DNA of 53,374 nucleotides from a virus, in the IMG/VR virus record IMGVR_UViG_3300042890_003727, positions 1 to 53,374 of that record; one strand, given 5' to 3'. Of this stretch, positions 32,598 through 40,312 are shown in pieces. Within the stretch, counting starts at the first letter, position 1. Each line of letters starts with the position of its first letter. The position numbers and the translations under genes were made by a program. The notes under the pieces are model-generated. The model was not told where the DNA came from, did not search any database, and saw nothing but the letters and a program-made list of their open reading frames with translations.

Positions 32598-32720
32598 AAT
32601 TTAACTCCTTTAATTAATTAGTTAGTAGTAAAAATCTTAGATAATTCTTAGATTTTAATTCCTGAGTTTGTCATCCGTCGCTTGTCCCTCCGCGCTGCCC
32701 CCGCAGCCCCGTTGCTACGA

Positions 32721-32748
32721 ATTGTACACGTTAAGAGCATCTTGTCAA
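32721..32748 (-). promoter_or_regulatory. Main leftward promoter of divergent hub
   Basis: Minus strand TTGACA (32748-32743), 16-base spacer, TACAAT (32726-32721). The ~115-nt leader below it contains a GC-rich hairpin (GCTGC-GGGG-GCAGC near 32690-32705), unlike the AT-rich surroundings. Confidence 0.8.
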
Positions 32749-32782
32749 GCACTTTTTGCAAAAAATTTTTACACCCAGGGGC

Positions 32783-32810
32783 TTGCTTTCTTTGAAATCC
32801 GTGCTATAGT
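32783..32810 (+). promoter_or_regulatory. Main rightward promoter of divergent hub
   Basis: TTGCTT (32783-32788), 16-base spacer, GTGC-TATAGT extended -10 (32805-32810), followed by a TCTTCACAACAACTTGGAGG leader. It is the first member of a promoter family repeated down the rightward arm. Confidence 0.75.
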
Positions 32811-32841
32811 CTCGTCTTCACAACAACTTGGAGGAACCAGC

Positions 32842-33261
32842 ATGATGCTAAAGCAAGAATTCAACTCTATTGTAAAGCGACTTGAGCTTGACAGCGAAAG
32901 AGATCTCTATCTAGCTGAGATTGTATGGGAAAAATGCGAAGCTGTTCATGGCATGCGAGGCACACAGACACCTGCTCTTCTAAAGAAGCCACCCGTTGAC
33001 CTGAGCAATGACAAAGAGCTTAGCAGATCAGAGCTTCAGTTCTTGACAGGATTTCTTCGTGACATTCAGCACATCGGTTACAATTCCGTTTATGCACTTA
33101 AGCAAGACATTCGAGATGAATGGGAAAGGTGCGATTCAGAAAATAAAGATTCTTACAAAAATTTTAAGGAGTTAAATAAGCTAAGAACATTGCACAGGGC
33201 TGTAAAAAAACAAATGAACAAACTTTCTCTAATTCAGAATAAACTAAAGAAAATTCGATAA
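32842..33261 (+). CDS. Hypothetical protein, first gene of rightward operon
   Basis: A 139-residue helical protein from the ATG at 32842, placed seven bases after GGAGG; the longer open frame to 32668 would run back through the promoter. The C-terminal 35 residues are a basic coiled coil (LHRAVKKQMNKLSLIQNKLKKIR). Its stop overlaps the next ATG. Function unknown. Confidence 0.78.
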   Translation: MMLKQEFNSIVKRLELDSERDLYLAEIVWEKCEAVHGMRGTQTPALLKKPPVDLSNDKELSRSELQFLTGFLRDIQHIGYNSVYALKQDIRDEWERCDSENKDSYKNFKELNKLRTLHRAVKKQMNKLSLIQNKLKKIR

Positions 33262-33608
33262 TGAAACCAAAAAAGCGTTATACTATTGTTGCCACATGCT
33301 TTGATCGAAAAGGAAGAGTAATTGGTTCAGGAGTAAATGAGTATCACAGAAGTCATCCTTTAATGCAGGAGTTTGCTATTAAAGCAGGTGAGTCAGAAGA
33401 TAAGATTTACAGGCATGCCGAATTCAATGCGGTCCTTTCTTCAGGTAGAAAAGATGTGCATTCAATCCTAGTGCAACGCTTTCACATAAATGGAGATATG
33501 GCTAATGCAATGCCTTGTCCAACATGCCAAGGAATGCTAAGGTCATTTGGTGTTAAAATAGTTCGTTATACAACTGATGAAGGAATTAAAGAATATGAAA
33601 TTACCTAA
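33261..33608 (+). CDS. Cytidine/deoxycytidylate deaminase-like protein
   Basis: A 115-residue zinc-dependent deaminase fold: His52-Ala-Glu54 (RHAEFNAVL) and PCPTC (Cys86, Cys89) supply the zinc ligands and catalytic Glu. It is smaller and less canonical than the deaminase encoded at 33866, so the substrate could be a nucleoside, a nucleotide or RNA. Confidence 0.8.
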   Translation: MKPKKRYTIVATCFDRKGRVIGSGVNEYHRSHPLMQEFAIKAGESEDKIYRHAEFNAVLSSGRKDVHSILVQRFHINGDMANAMPCPTCQGMLRSFGVKIVRYTTDEGIKEYEIT

Positions 33609-33873
33609 ATTTTACAATCCATTTAAACCACACATTGTGGAGTTTGAAAGTTCTAAATTTGCTGTACGTAAATGGGACAATTTCGGATGGGTTTATAAAG
33701 AACACACAACATACGAGAAAGAAACTCGTATCTCATGGTGGATGGACTATGGTTGTGCTCAAAGATGGTGCTTTGTTGATTCATTGCAAGAAGCAGTTGC
33801 TTTACTTAATAAAACTTGGGATAAAAATAAAGAAAAGATCAACAGCATGAAAGTGGTAGAAGTTCATGGCTGA
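33595..33873 (+). CDS. Hypothetical protein, 92 residues
   Basis: Starts MKLPKFYNPFKPHIVEFESSKFAVRKWDNFGWVY within the 3' end of the deaminase gene and overlaps the next gene by eight bases. Strongly aromatic (WWMDYGCAQRWCFVDS). No domain recognised. Confidence 0.75.
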   Translation: MKLPKFYNPFKPHIVEFESSKFAVRKWDNFGWVYKEHTTYEKETRISWWMDYGCAQRWCFVDSLQEAVALLNKTWDKNKEKINSMKVVEVHG

Positions 33874-34318
33874 TCAAATAGAACTTGATGGAATTTACAT
33901 GGGAACAGCATTTCTTCATGCAATGCTTTCAAAAGCCACCAGAGCTAAGGTAGGAGCCGTTTTAGTAACTGAGCAAGGGGTGACACTCACTGGCTTCAAT
34001 GGAACGCCTACAGGTCGTCCTAATGAATGCGAGTACGAAGTTCATTATGTTCAAGATGAATTTCCTACCATGCTTACTAAAGAAGAAGTCATTCATGCTG
34101 AACTTAATTGCATAATGAAAGCTGCTAGGGAAGGTATAAGTTGCATCAACGCTTCAGTTTATGTTACACTTAGCCCTTGTGTAAGATGCAGTGCAATGCT
34201 GATACAAGCAGGCGTAAAACGAGTTGTGTATTTTGATACATATAGAAACACAGAAGGTATTGAGCTTTTAAAAGATGCAGGTGTAATTGTGGAAAATTAC
34301 TCCATGCAACATAAGTAA
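33866..34318 (+). CDS. dCMP deaminase
   Basis: A 150-residue enzyme converting dCMP to dUMP for thymidylate synthesis. Zinc ligands His77 (HAELN, with catalytic Glu79), Cys105 and Cys108 (SPCVRCSAML); FNGTPTGRPN is the substrate-binding loop typical of the family. It feeds the ThyX enzyme encoded 3 kb downstream. Confidence 0.92.
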   Translation: MADQIELDGIYMGTAFLHAMLSKATRAKVGAVLVTEQGVTLTGFNGTPTGRPNECEYEVHYVQDEFPTMLTKEEVIHAELNCIMKAAREGISCINASVYVTLSPCVRCSAMLIQAGVKRVVYFDTYRNTEGIELLKDAGVIVENYSMQHK

Positions 34319-34323
34319 TAAAT

Positions 34324-34725
34324 ATGCTTTCACTTTATTTAATTCGTGGACTTCCGGGTTCTGGTAAATCCAGCTTTGCTAGTACTTTAAAAAACTACGG
34401 TGTAGTGGATGAAGTATTCGAAGCAGATGATTTCTTTACTTCAATATCTGGTGTTTATAATTATGATTCTTCAAAAATCAAAGATGCTCATGCAATATGC
34501 AAAATGAATACCAGATATTTTCTATCACAAGGGCAGTCTGTAGCAGTATCTAATACTACAACAACTGAGTTTGAAGTAGGTGCTTATGAAATGATAGCAA
34601 TTGAATTCAATGCTAAGTTGATAAGCGCAGTTATCGAAAATAGGCATGGCAACTCAAGTATTCATGATGTACCAAATGATGTAGTTCAAAAAATGAAAAA
34701 TAGGTTTTCAATAAAATTATGCTAA
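34324..34725 (+). CDS. Polynucleotide kinase-like P-loop protein
   Basis: A 133-residue kinase domain with Walker A GLPGSGKSS (residues 9-17), the EADDFF lid/acid motif and SNTTTTEFE, the pattern of Pnk/N4BP2-type 5'-OH polynucleotide kinases. It lacks the phosphatase domain of T4 Pnkp. Its stop overlaps the RNA ligase start, so the pair probably acts together in RNA repair. Confidence 0.85.
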   Translation: MLSLYLIRGLPGSGKSSFASTLKNYGVVDEVFEADDFFTSISGVYNYDSSKIKDAHAICKMNTRYFLSQGQSVAVSNTTTTEFEVGAYEMIAIEFNAKLISAVIENRHGNSSIHDVPNDVVQKMKNRFSIKLC

Positions 34726-35594
34726 ACACTTATGATCAGCAAATCAATTTAGTAAATCGTGGATTAGCTATTTTGAAAAACGATGGTAAATACACCACTT
34801 TTAAATACTCACGTAAAGCCATGTATGATTACTTGTGGTACAAAGAACCTCAACTTAAGGAGTGCAGAGGTCATGTGTATGAGAACGATACGAAAAAACT
34901 TGTTCAGGCAGCACCAACAAAATGCTTCAATTATCTTGAGCGCCATCATTGGAGTCACCTACCATTAGATACTCCAGTTGAAATGCATAAGAAAATCAAT
35001 GGTTATATGGCTTGCGCTACAATGCACAATGGTGAACTAGTTGTAAGCACTACAGGTACAACTACAAGCGAATATGCAAAGTGGGCTAGGGAGTTATTAA
35101 ATAGTGATTACAAATTGCATAAGATGCTTGCACCAGATATTACTACACTGTTCGAAGTTATAGTACCGCAAGATCCTCATATTGTGCAAGAACGCGAAGG
35201 TTTGCATTTGCTTGGTATGCGTGAAAAAAATACAGGTAAATTTCATCCTCTAGGTGACTTCACTCATTGTACTCTTAAGCAAGCAATTTCAATTGCAACA
35301 GAAGATCGTGGTGAAGGTTTTATGATATATCCAATGCTACCTACTGGTCGTTATGATTATAACAATTGCTGCAAACTAAAAAGTCTTTACTACGTAGATA
35401 AGAAAAAATTGATGCGTATGACAGCAAAGAACATAGAACTGATGTATACTCGGACAGCAAATGCTTTTGATTATCTTGGTCTATCAGAAGTGTGGAAGTT
35501 TGCACCTAATCTGATAATTGAACATCATTCGAAAGAGGCTTGGTGCAACATGACAGATCAGCAACGAAGAAAGTTTTTAGAATACATAGAATAA
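34719..35594 (+). CDS. RNA ligase, T4 Rnl1/tRNA-ligase-like
   Basis: A 291-residue nucleotidyltransferase. Motif I is K92-I-N-G95 (MHKKINGYM) with Asn where T4 Rnl1 has Asp; KxNG is known from fungal tRNA ligases. KECRGHVYE precedes it, FEVIVPQ is motif IIIa-like, GEGFMIY motif IV and KLKS motif V, so the active site appears intact. The adjacent kinase suggests sealing of broken tRNA after 5' phosphorylation. It starts seven bases inside the kinase gene. Confidence 0.87.
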   Translation: MLNTYDQQINLVNRGLAILKNDGKYTTFKYSRKAMYDYLWYKEPQLKECRGHVYENDTKKLVQAAPTKCFNYLERHHWSHLPLDTPVEMHKKINGYMACATMHNGELVVSTTGTTTSEYAKWARELLNSDYKLHKMLAPDITTLFEVIVPQDPHIVQEREGLHLLGMREKNTGKFHPLGDFTHCTLKQAISIATEDRGEGFMIYPMLPTGRYDYNNCCKLKSLYYVDKKKLMRMTAKNIELMYTRTANAFDYLGLSEVWKFAPNLIIEHHSKEAWCNMTDQQRRKFLEYIE

Positions 35595-35603
35595 GGAATA
35601 AAA

Positions 35604-35792
35604 GTGCAAGGTCATAATTTCAGTAAAACATTGCATGCAAAAGGTATGTTTGTTTATTGCGCTAGATGCGGATTAGTTAGACTAGGCAATCGTGCAACAG
35701 AAAAGCAAGTAAATAAATCCTGCATAGGGTTACGTGAGCTTGAAGATGAAGAATATCTTAGACTTAGCAATATGATTAAAGGTAGAAAATGA
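35604..35792 (+). CDS. Small zinc-ribbon-like protein, 62 residues
   Basis: GTG start at 35604 after AAGGAATAAAA. The product contains a CARCG knuckle (MFVYCARCGLVRLGN) and a later Cys (NKSCIG), a pattern repeated in many small phage proteins of unknown function. Confidence 0.75.
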   Translation: MQGHNFSKTLHAKGMFVYCARCGLVRLGNRATEKQVNKSCIGLRELEDEEYLRLSNMIKGRK

Positions 35793-36139
35793 AAAATAAA
35801 ACTCAAAAAGTTTATGCCGTGTGGTCAAACACTGATCTAACAGAAGGTCGTGGATATGAATACGCAAAGTATATTTGTTGGAACGAAGCAACTGCTATTC
35901 GTTTATCAAAAGGTGCTTATACAATGGGTAGCGATGCTCGTGTCAGAGAAATTGAACTAATCTTTCATAATAATTACTGGTGTGGTCCTGTGCTTATTCA
36001 TAGTCCAAATGCTGCAGATAATGAAATAGAAAAAACACTGGAATTAAAACGCAAAGCAGCACAAGCAAAAGCTGATGCTATTTTAAAAGCACAAAATTTA
36101 GGTTTATCTGCAGAAGATGTTGCTGCATTGAAAGGTTGA
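35789..36139 (+). CDS. Conserved phage hypothetical protein, 116 residues
   Basis: N-terminal half beta-rich (KVYAVWSNTDLTEGRGYEYAKYIC) and C-terminal Lys/Ala-rich helix (KRKAAQAKADAILKAQNLGLSAEDVAALKG). Coupled by ATGA to the upstream gene. Function unknown. Confidence 0.75.
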   Translation: MKNKTQKVYAVWSNTDLTEGRGYEYAKYICWNEATAIRLSKGAYTMGSDARVREIELIFHNNYWCGPVLIHSPNAADNEIEKTLELKRKAAQAKADAILKAQNLGLSAEDVAALKG

Positions 36140-36143
36140 TCAA

Positions 36144-36317
36144 ATGAAAACCAAGAAATTATGGATTGTTTATTGGGAAGACAATCGAAATGGTAATTCT
36201 GAATTTGTAGAATTGTGGTCTACAGAACAGTTAGCACAGGCTGCTGCAGAAAAATACGAAGAATCACATGCTGGTGTTCTAACTTTTACATACGAAGAAA
36301 TTGAGTTAATGAAATGA
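36144..36317 (+). CDS. Small protein, 57 residues
   Basis: ATG at 36144 after AAAGGTTGATCA. The product (MKTKKLWIVYWEDNRNGNSEF...FTYEEIELMK) overlaps the next gene by ATGA. No domain recognised; placement and coupling support it. Confidence 0.78.
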   Translation: MKTKKLWIVYWEDNRNGNSEFVELWSTEQLAQAAAEKYEESHAGVLTFTYEEIELMK

Positions 36318-36889
36318 AAATATTCACCAGTGATTTGCATTTTGGGCATAAAAGAATTGTGGAATTTACTAATCGTTCTAAGGAATGCTTATCTCAAGAA
36401 AACCACGACAGATGGTTAATTGATTTATGGTACACAGAAGTATCAGCAGGTGATACCGTTTATCATCTAGGTGATTTCTCATTCTTTAGTAAATACGATG
36501 ATGTAGCCAATGTAGTTAGTAAACTAAAAGGTCAAAAGATTTTTATCAAAGGTAATCATGATAGAAGAGATCATTTTGATCAATTAGTAAAAGATAATCT
36601 TATTGAAGCATGGTATGATTATAAAGAAATCAAAATAGCAAATTTCTCTGTTGCGTTATTTCACTTTCCTATTGCATCGTGGCATAAACAATCCTCTGGT
36701 TCTTGGCATTTACATGGGCACTGTCATGGAAATTTCAAGGATTCTAAAGGTAAAATGCTTGACGTAGGTATTGATTCGGTATATAATATGCATGGAAAGC
36801 ACAAATTTTTAGATGAACATCAGATTAAATACATGATGGAATTCACGCCAATATATCTAGCAGATGAACACAGAAAGGATTTAAGTTGA
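36314..36889 (+). CDS. Metallophosphoesterase
   Basis: A 191-residue calcineurin-like phosphoesterase with all five motifs: SDLHFGH, LGDFS, KGNHDRR, FHFPI and HGHCHG, which bind two metal ions. Close homologues are usually annotated as phage metallophosphoesterases of unknown substrate; proximity to Pnk and RNA ligase makes an RNA 2',3'-cyclic phosphate role conceivable. Confidence 0.87.
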   Translation: MKIFTSDLHFGHKRIVEFTNRSKECLSQENHDRWLIDLWYTEVSAGDTVYHLGDFSFFSKYDDVANVVSKLKGQKIFIKGNHDRRDHFDQLVKDNLIEAWYDYKEIKIANFSVALFHFPIASWHKQSSGSWHLHGHCHGNFKDSKGKMLDVGIDSVYNMHGKHKFLDEHQIKYMMEFTPIYLADEHRKDLS

Positions 36890-37524
36890 AAGTAAAATTA
36901 GTAGGATATACTCAACCGAGTAAAGAGTTTATTGAGGACTTTAAAACCGCAAAAGAGTTAGTTGCTTATTGCGCCAGGGTTAGTAATCCAAGTAATCAGT
37001 TGAATAGCGAAACAGCAGATAAGTTACTTAATTATTTGAGTAAACATAAGCATTGGTCGCCGTTTGAAATGGCTTCAGCTACCTTAGAAATTGAAACTAC
37101 TAGAGATATCGCTAGGCAGTTCTTGCGCCACCGTAGCTTTTCTTTTCAGGAGTTCAGCCAGCGATACGCTGATCCAACAAAAGACCTTGAGTTTGTTATT
37201 CGTGAAGCTCGTCTGCAGGATACTAAAAATCGTCAGAACTCAATTGAAACAGAAAACCTTGCACTACAAAGCTTTTGGGAAAACTACCAAAGGAAAGTAA
37301 TTCAGCATGCCACCGATGCATACACATGGGCTATTGAAAATGGTATTGCTAAAGAGCAAGCTAGATGCGTATTACCAGAAGGTAATACAGGTTCTAGACT
37401 GTATGTTAATGGTACAATTCGTAGTTGGATTCACTACATTGAAGTACGTAGCGATGAATCAACTCAGAAAGAGCATCGTTTGCTAGCTCAGGAAATCGCC
37501 AAGGCTATAAAGGAAATCTTTTAA
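36886..37524 (+). CDS. thyX: Flavin-dependent thymidylate synthase
   Basis: A 212-residue ThyX with the signature RHRSFSFQEFSQR (residues 81-93), i.e. RHRxxSxxxxSxR, which binds FAD and dUMP. It starts with TTG at 36886, overlapping the previous stop (TTGA). It makes dTMP from dUMP with methylene-tetrahydrofolate and supports AT-rich DNA synthesis. Confidence 0.95.
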   Translation: MKVKLVGYTQPSKEFIEDFKTAKELVAYCARVSNPSNQLNSETADKLLNYLSKHKHWSPFEMASATLEIETTRDIARQFLRHRSFSFQEFSQRYADPTKDLEFVIREARLQDTKNRQNSIETENLALQSFWENYQRKVIQHATDAYTWAIENGIAKEQARCVLPEGNTGSRLYVNGTIRSWIHYIEVRSDESTQKEHRLLAQEIAKAIKEIF

Positions 37525-37934
37525 TGAAATACGAAAAAGTGAAAAAAGAAGTGCATTATAAAAGTGCTAGTTATAAGCAGTTAGTTAAAAATATCTCAAT
37601 AAGTTCTGGTTATAATTTATACGAAGTGCAAGATGTTCTTAATCACTTTATCGGTCATACTCAGCAAATGCTAGCTGAAGGTCATAGGGTGAAGATTTAT
37701 GGTATCGGTGTGATAGATCTTCACAAAATGAAGGTAAAAAAAGTTCTGAACAACAGGGAAATAAGCTATACTACATGTCGTCTGTCACTTTCGACGGATA
37801 AACCGATGATGAGATTTTTAAAGGAGAACTACCTTGCAACAGACCCCTGCACCAAAGAACTGGCCCTTTCCGATTCACAACTCTCAGAGGACACCGGAGA
37901 GTCAGAAGTTGCTAGACAACAAGAACTTTTCTGA
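37524..37934 (+). CDS. HU/IHF-like DNA-binding protein
   Basis: A 136-residue protein whose residues ~15-90 follow the HU pattern: two helices (YKQLVKNISISSGYNLYEVQDVLNHFIGHTQQML) and the GHRVKIYGIGVIDLHKMK strand pair. The C-terminal tail is acidic. It starts at the ThyX stop (TAATG). It may organise phage DNA or act at the origin. Confidence 0.75.
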   Translation: MKYEKVKKEVHYKSASYKQLVKNISISSGYNLYEVQDVLNHFIGHTQQMLAEGHRVKIYGIGVIDLHKMKVKKVLNNREISYTTCRLSLSTDKPMMRFLKENYLATDPCTKELALSDSQLSEDTGESEVARQQELF

Positions 37935-37986
37935 GAATAAACCAAAAACAATTGACTTGAGTGACTGCGAAGAAGCTCTACTTTAA
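37834..37986 (+). CDS. Possible 50-residue protein overlapping HU-like gene
   Basis: TTG at 37834 lies seven bases after AAAGGAG, in a frame different from the HU-like gene. The product (MQQTPAPKNWPFPIHNSQ...) resembles short Pro-rich phage proteins and ends just before the next gene. Both frames cannot be judged by sequence alone; the ribosome binding site favours translation. Confidence 0.5.
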   Translation: MQQTPAPKNWPFPIHNSQRTPESQKLLDNKNFSENKPKTIDLSDCEEALL

Positions 37987-37994
37987 AGGCACAG

Positions 37995-38429
37995 ATGCAA
38001 GATTATGTAGTTAGCGTAGAAGAAGTTCTTAACAATAAAAGTTTACCATCTTGGATATATAAATGCGCTTTTGAATTACAAGTTCAATCATATTTACCAA
38101 CAGGTGAATTCTTTGAAAAATTAGATGACGAAGAACTTCTGCATTTAAAAGAATGCGCTGAGAAAATAAGAACCAAGGATTTTACTAGTTTTGAAATCAA
38201 TGACATAGAGTCACAAAAGAATCTACAAAATCTTTGCTTGCTTTGTTTTCTATTAGCTCTTGGTGAAGGTATTGCTGAAATTAATCCAGAGGCATTATCT
38301 TCTATGCTTGAGTCACTTTTTATGCTAATAGCAATTGATGGAATGCATAGAAATAATATATTGCAAGCAATTCGTAAGAATTATTCTTTGTTGGATTCAA
38401 CTAATCCTGTTGTAAAGGGGAAGAAATGA
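37995..38429 (+). CDS. Hypothetical helical protein, 144 residues
   Basis: Almost entirely helical, with a hydrophobic core segment (NLCLLCFLLALGEGIAEI) too interrupted to be a clear membrane anchor. AAAGGCACAG precedes the ATG; ATGA overlap with the next gene. Function unknown. Confidence 0.75.
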   Translation: MQDYVVSVEEVLNNKSLPSWIYKCAFELQVQSYLPTGEFFEKLDDEELLHLKECAEKIRTKDFTSFEINDIESQKNLQNLCLLCFLLALGEGIAEINPEALSSMLESLFMLIAIDGMHRNNILQAIRKNYSLLDSTNPVVKGKK

Positions 38430-38902
38430 AAGTAAATATTGGTAAATATCCTAAAACTGGTTCATTAAGAAAAGTATCAGTAAAAATTGATTCTTATGAT
38501 ACGTGGAGTGCAGATCATACATTAGCGTTAATTATTACTCCATTATTGGAGAAGATAAAAGAAAAAAAGTACGGCGCTCCTTTGGTTGATGATGACGATG
38601 TACCTGATGAATTAAAATCAACTTCTGCTGATAAAAAAGAACATGAATGGGATACGGACAGTAATCATTTTAAACGCTGGGATTGGGTATTGGATGAAAT
38701 GATTTACGCTATGCGTGAAATATCAGAAGATAATCCCGGTCAGCATAAATTCTTTGATGATTCTGATTTTATAGAATCTGACAATCTTTTTGATCAGCTT
38801 GACAAAATGAAGGTTGATATTGAAGGTTTAGATGCATATCATGCAAGAATTCGAAATGCATGCAAATTATTTGGTAAGTACTTTCAATCTCTTTGGAGTT
38901 AA
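38426..38902 (+). CDS. Conserved phage hypothetical protein, 158 residues
   Basis: Belongs to a recognisable phage family: IDSYDTWSADHTLALIITPLLEKIKEKKYGAP, VDDDDVPDELKST, HFKRWDWVLDEMIYAM. Acidic, no catalytic motif known. Members occur widely in myo- and siphoviruses as proteins of unknown function. Confidence 0.82.
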   Translation: MKVNIGKYPKTGSLRKVSVKIDSYDTWSADHTLALIITPLLEKIKEKKYGAPLVDDDDVPDELKSTSADKKEHEWDTDSNHFKRWDWVLDEMIYAMREISEDNPGQHKFFDDSDFIESDNLFDQLDKMKVDIEGLDAYHARIRNACKLFGKYFQSLWS

Positions 38903-38904
38903 TC

Positions 38905-39051
38905 ATGCCTAAGAAATTAAAAGAAATTGATACTACTTTAAATAATTACGATGATGACGTTGAGTTCTTATCTAAGAAAGAAGAAAAAGAAATTCTTTAC
39001 TGCTTAGAAAGTTATAATCAATTTAATAATGAAAGAATTAACCATGATTAA
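38905..39051 (+). CDS. Small acidic protein, 48 residues
   Basis: ATG after TTGGAGTTAATC. Product MPKKLKEIDTTLNNYDDDVEF..., charged and helical. Overlaps the following start. Function unknown. Confidence 0.75.
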   Translation: MPKKLKEIDTTLNNYDDDVEFLSKKEEKEILYCLESYNQFNNERINHD

Positions 39052-39211
39052 AGAAGAGTTTAATCGATCTTTGATAAAACTAGTTCATGAAGCTAACGCA
39101 AATGAATTACCGATAGATGATGTGTTTGAAGTGCTAAATGCACAGCGAATTATTGCAGAAACAATTCTTCGCCTTAGTATAGAAAAAGCTTATAAAGAAA
39201 GGTTTGTATAA
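39044..39211 (+). CDS. Small helical protein, 55 residues
   Basis: Start chosen at ATG 39044 (MIKEEFNRSLIKLVHEANANELP); an in-frame ATG at 39029 is possible. Helical, with EVLNAQRIIAETILRLSIEKA. Its stop overlaps the next ATG (TAATG). Confidence 0.7.
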   Translation: MIKEEFNRSLIKLVHEANANELPIDDVFEVLNAQRIIAETILRLSIEKAYKERFV

Positions 39212-39354
39212 TGAAATACGTGGTAAAATGGAACAATGGATACTGGAAGGTATTCGATCAGGTCAGTTACAGCGATGCAATGCTTTGCAATCTTAAAAGC
39301 GAAGCAGAAAGTCAGTGCAAGCGATTGAACTCTCAGGAAAAGCGAAAAGCTTAA
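39211..39354 (+). CDS. Small protein, 47 residues
   Basis: Product MKYVVKWNNGYWKVFDQVSY... preceded by AAAGAAAGGTTTGTATA. Beta N-terminus then a charged helix. Ends ten bases before a terminator. Function unknown. Confidence 0.72.
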   Translation: MKYVVKWNNGYWKVFDQVSYSDAMLCNLKSEAESQCKRLNSQEKRKA

Positions 39355-39363
39355 AAACATATT

Positions 39364-39396
39364 TCTCACAGGGTCTTTTACCTTGTGGGATTTTTT
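39364..39396 (+). terminator. Terminator fused to next promoter
   Basis: TCTCACA-GG pairs with CC-TTGTGGGA (one bulge) and is followed by TTTTTT, which runs directly into the extended -10 at 39402. Confidence 0.8.
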
Positions 39397-39401
39397 AGTG
39401 C

Positions 39402-39407
39402 TATACT
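39402..39407 (+). promoter_or_regulatory. Promoter (extended -10) with CAACAGGAG leader
   Basis: AGTGC-TATACT extended -10; the -35 is weak (TTACCT at 18 bases). The leader CTCACCAACCAACAGGAG provides the ribosome binding site of the gene at 39438. Second member of the rightward promoter family. Confidence 0.7.
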
Positions 39408-39437
39408 ACATGCTCACCAACCAACAGGAGTCTTAAG

Positions 39438-39644
39438 ATGACAGAAGATGCAGAAAAGTCAGTATTTGTTAGCAGCAAAGAATACGAAGTTCTAATCCTT
39501 CGTAACGCTTGCTTTAAACAACTTTATGATGTAGTTCGTGTTGATTTCTTTAAAGAAGAAATTGAGTATTTGGCTAAAGGTATTGATTTTGTGGATGCGG
39601 TAGTTATTGTTGAGGAATTTGAAAATGAAATCGAACATGCGTGA
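39438..39644 (+). CDS. Small acidic protein, 68 residues
   Basis: ATG after CAACAGGAGTCTTAAG. Product with helical, acidic C-terminus (FFKEEIEYLAKGIDFVDAVVIVEEFENEIE). Overlaps the next start. Function unknown. Confidence 0.72.
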   Translation: MTEDAEKSVFVSSKEYEVLILRNACFKQLYDVVRVDFFKEEIEYLAKGIDFVDAVVIVEEFENEIEHA

Positions 39645-39792
39645 TTTTTTTGCACAATGCAATAAGGATGAACTGCGTAAGTTTCGTAAAGAACGCGATG
39701 ATGAAAATCTAGCGGATCAGAATCGGCGCAAAGAAAAGAAAAAACAAAAGTACATTGATGAAAGACGCAAACAAAAACGCAATGAAGTATAG
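39625..39792 (+). CDS. Small highly charged basic protein, 55 residues
   Basis: MKSNMRDFFAQCNKDELRKFRKERDDENL... followed by alternating Arg/Lys/Glu, a single charged helix that may bind nucleic acid. GAGGAATTTGAAA precedes the ATG; an earlier TTG at 39607 is less likely. Overlaps the hydrolase start. Confidence 0.68.
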   Translation: MKSNMRDFFAQCNKDELRKFRKERDDENLADQNRRKEKKKQKYIDERRKQKRNEV

Positions 39793-40312
39793 ATTACTTC
39801 TAGTATTTGTTTTAATCTCAAGTATTTTTATCACTGCTTATTTATTCAAGTTAACTCTTGAAGAAAAGATTAGGATAGAAATGCTTGAGGAATTTAAACA
39901 AAAAGAAAAACAATGCATTGCTACAGCTTTGTATCACGAAGCTAGAGGTGAAGGTGAGCTTGGTATGAAGGCTGTAGCTAATGTTATTCATAATAGATAT
40001 AATCATCCTAAGTATCCTAGTACTTATTGCGGAGTCATTAATCAGCATAAGCAGTTTAGTTATACTCTGGAGAAAAAACCAATAGGTAATGATTTGAAAG
40101 CATCTTTGATTATTTCAGATGCAAATAAAAAAGCTTATGATAAGGCTGAAGAAATTGCTGATGATTTAGTGCAAGATAACTTCAAGGGATTTTTACCTAG
40201 TAATGCACTTCATTATGCTACTACTAGAGTAAAAAATTACTGGACTAGAAGTAAACATGTAGTAATGCAAATTGGTAATCATAAATTCTATGCTGAAAAG
40301 GAAAAGAAATGA
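39782..40312 (+). CDS. Cell wall hydrolase, SleB/CwlJ-like, membrane anchored
   Basis: A 176-residue protein with an N-terminal membrane segment (LLLVFVLISSIFITAYLF, residues ~5-22) and a SleB-type hydrolase domain: ALYHEARGEGELGMKAVANVIHNR (catalytic Glu53), then YCGVINQHKQFSY and ALHYAT. These cleave peptidoglycan glycan strands. It is encoded 26 kb from the lysis cassette, which suggests a role other than late lysis. Start chosen at ATG 39782, overlapping the preceding stop. Confidence 0.85.
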   Translation: MKYRLLLVFVLISSIFITAYLFKLTLEEKIRIEMLEEFKQKEKQCIATALYHEARGEGELGMKAVANVIHNRYNHPKYPSTYCGVINQHKQFSYTLEKKPIGNDLKASLIISDANKKAYDKAEEIADDLVQDNFKGFLPSNALHYATTRVKNYWTRSKHVVMQIGNHKFYAEKEKK

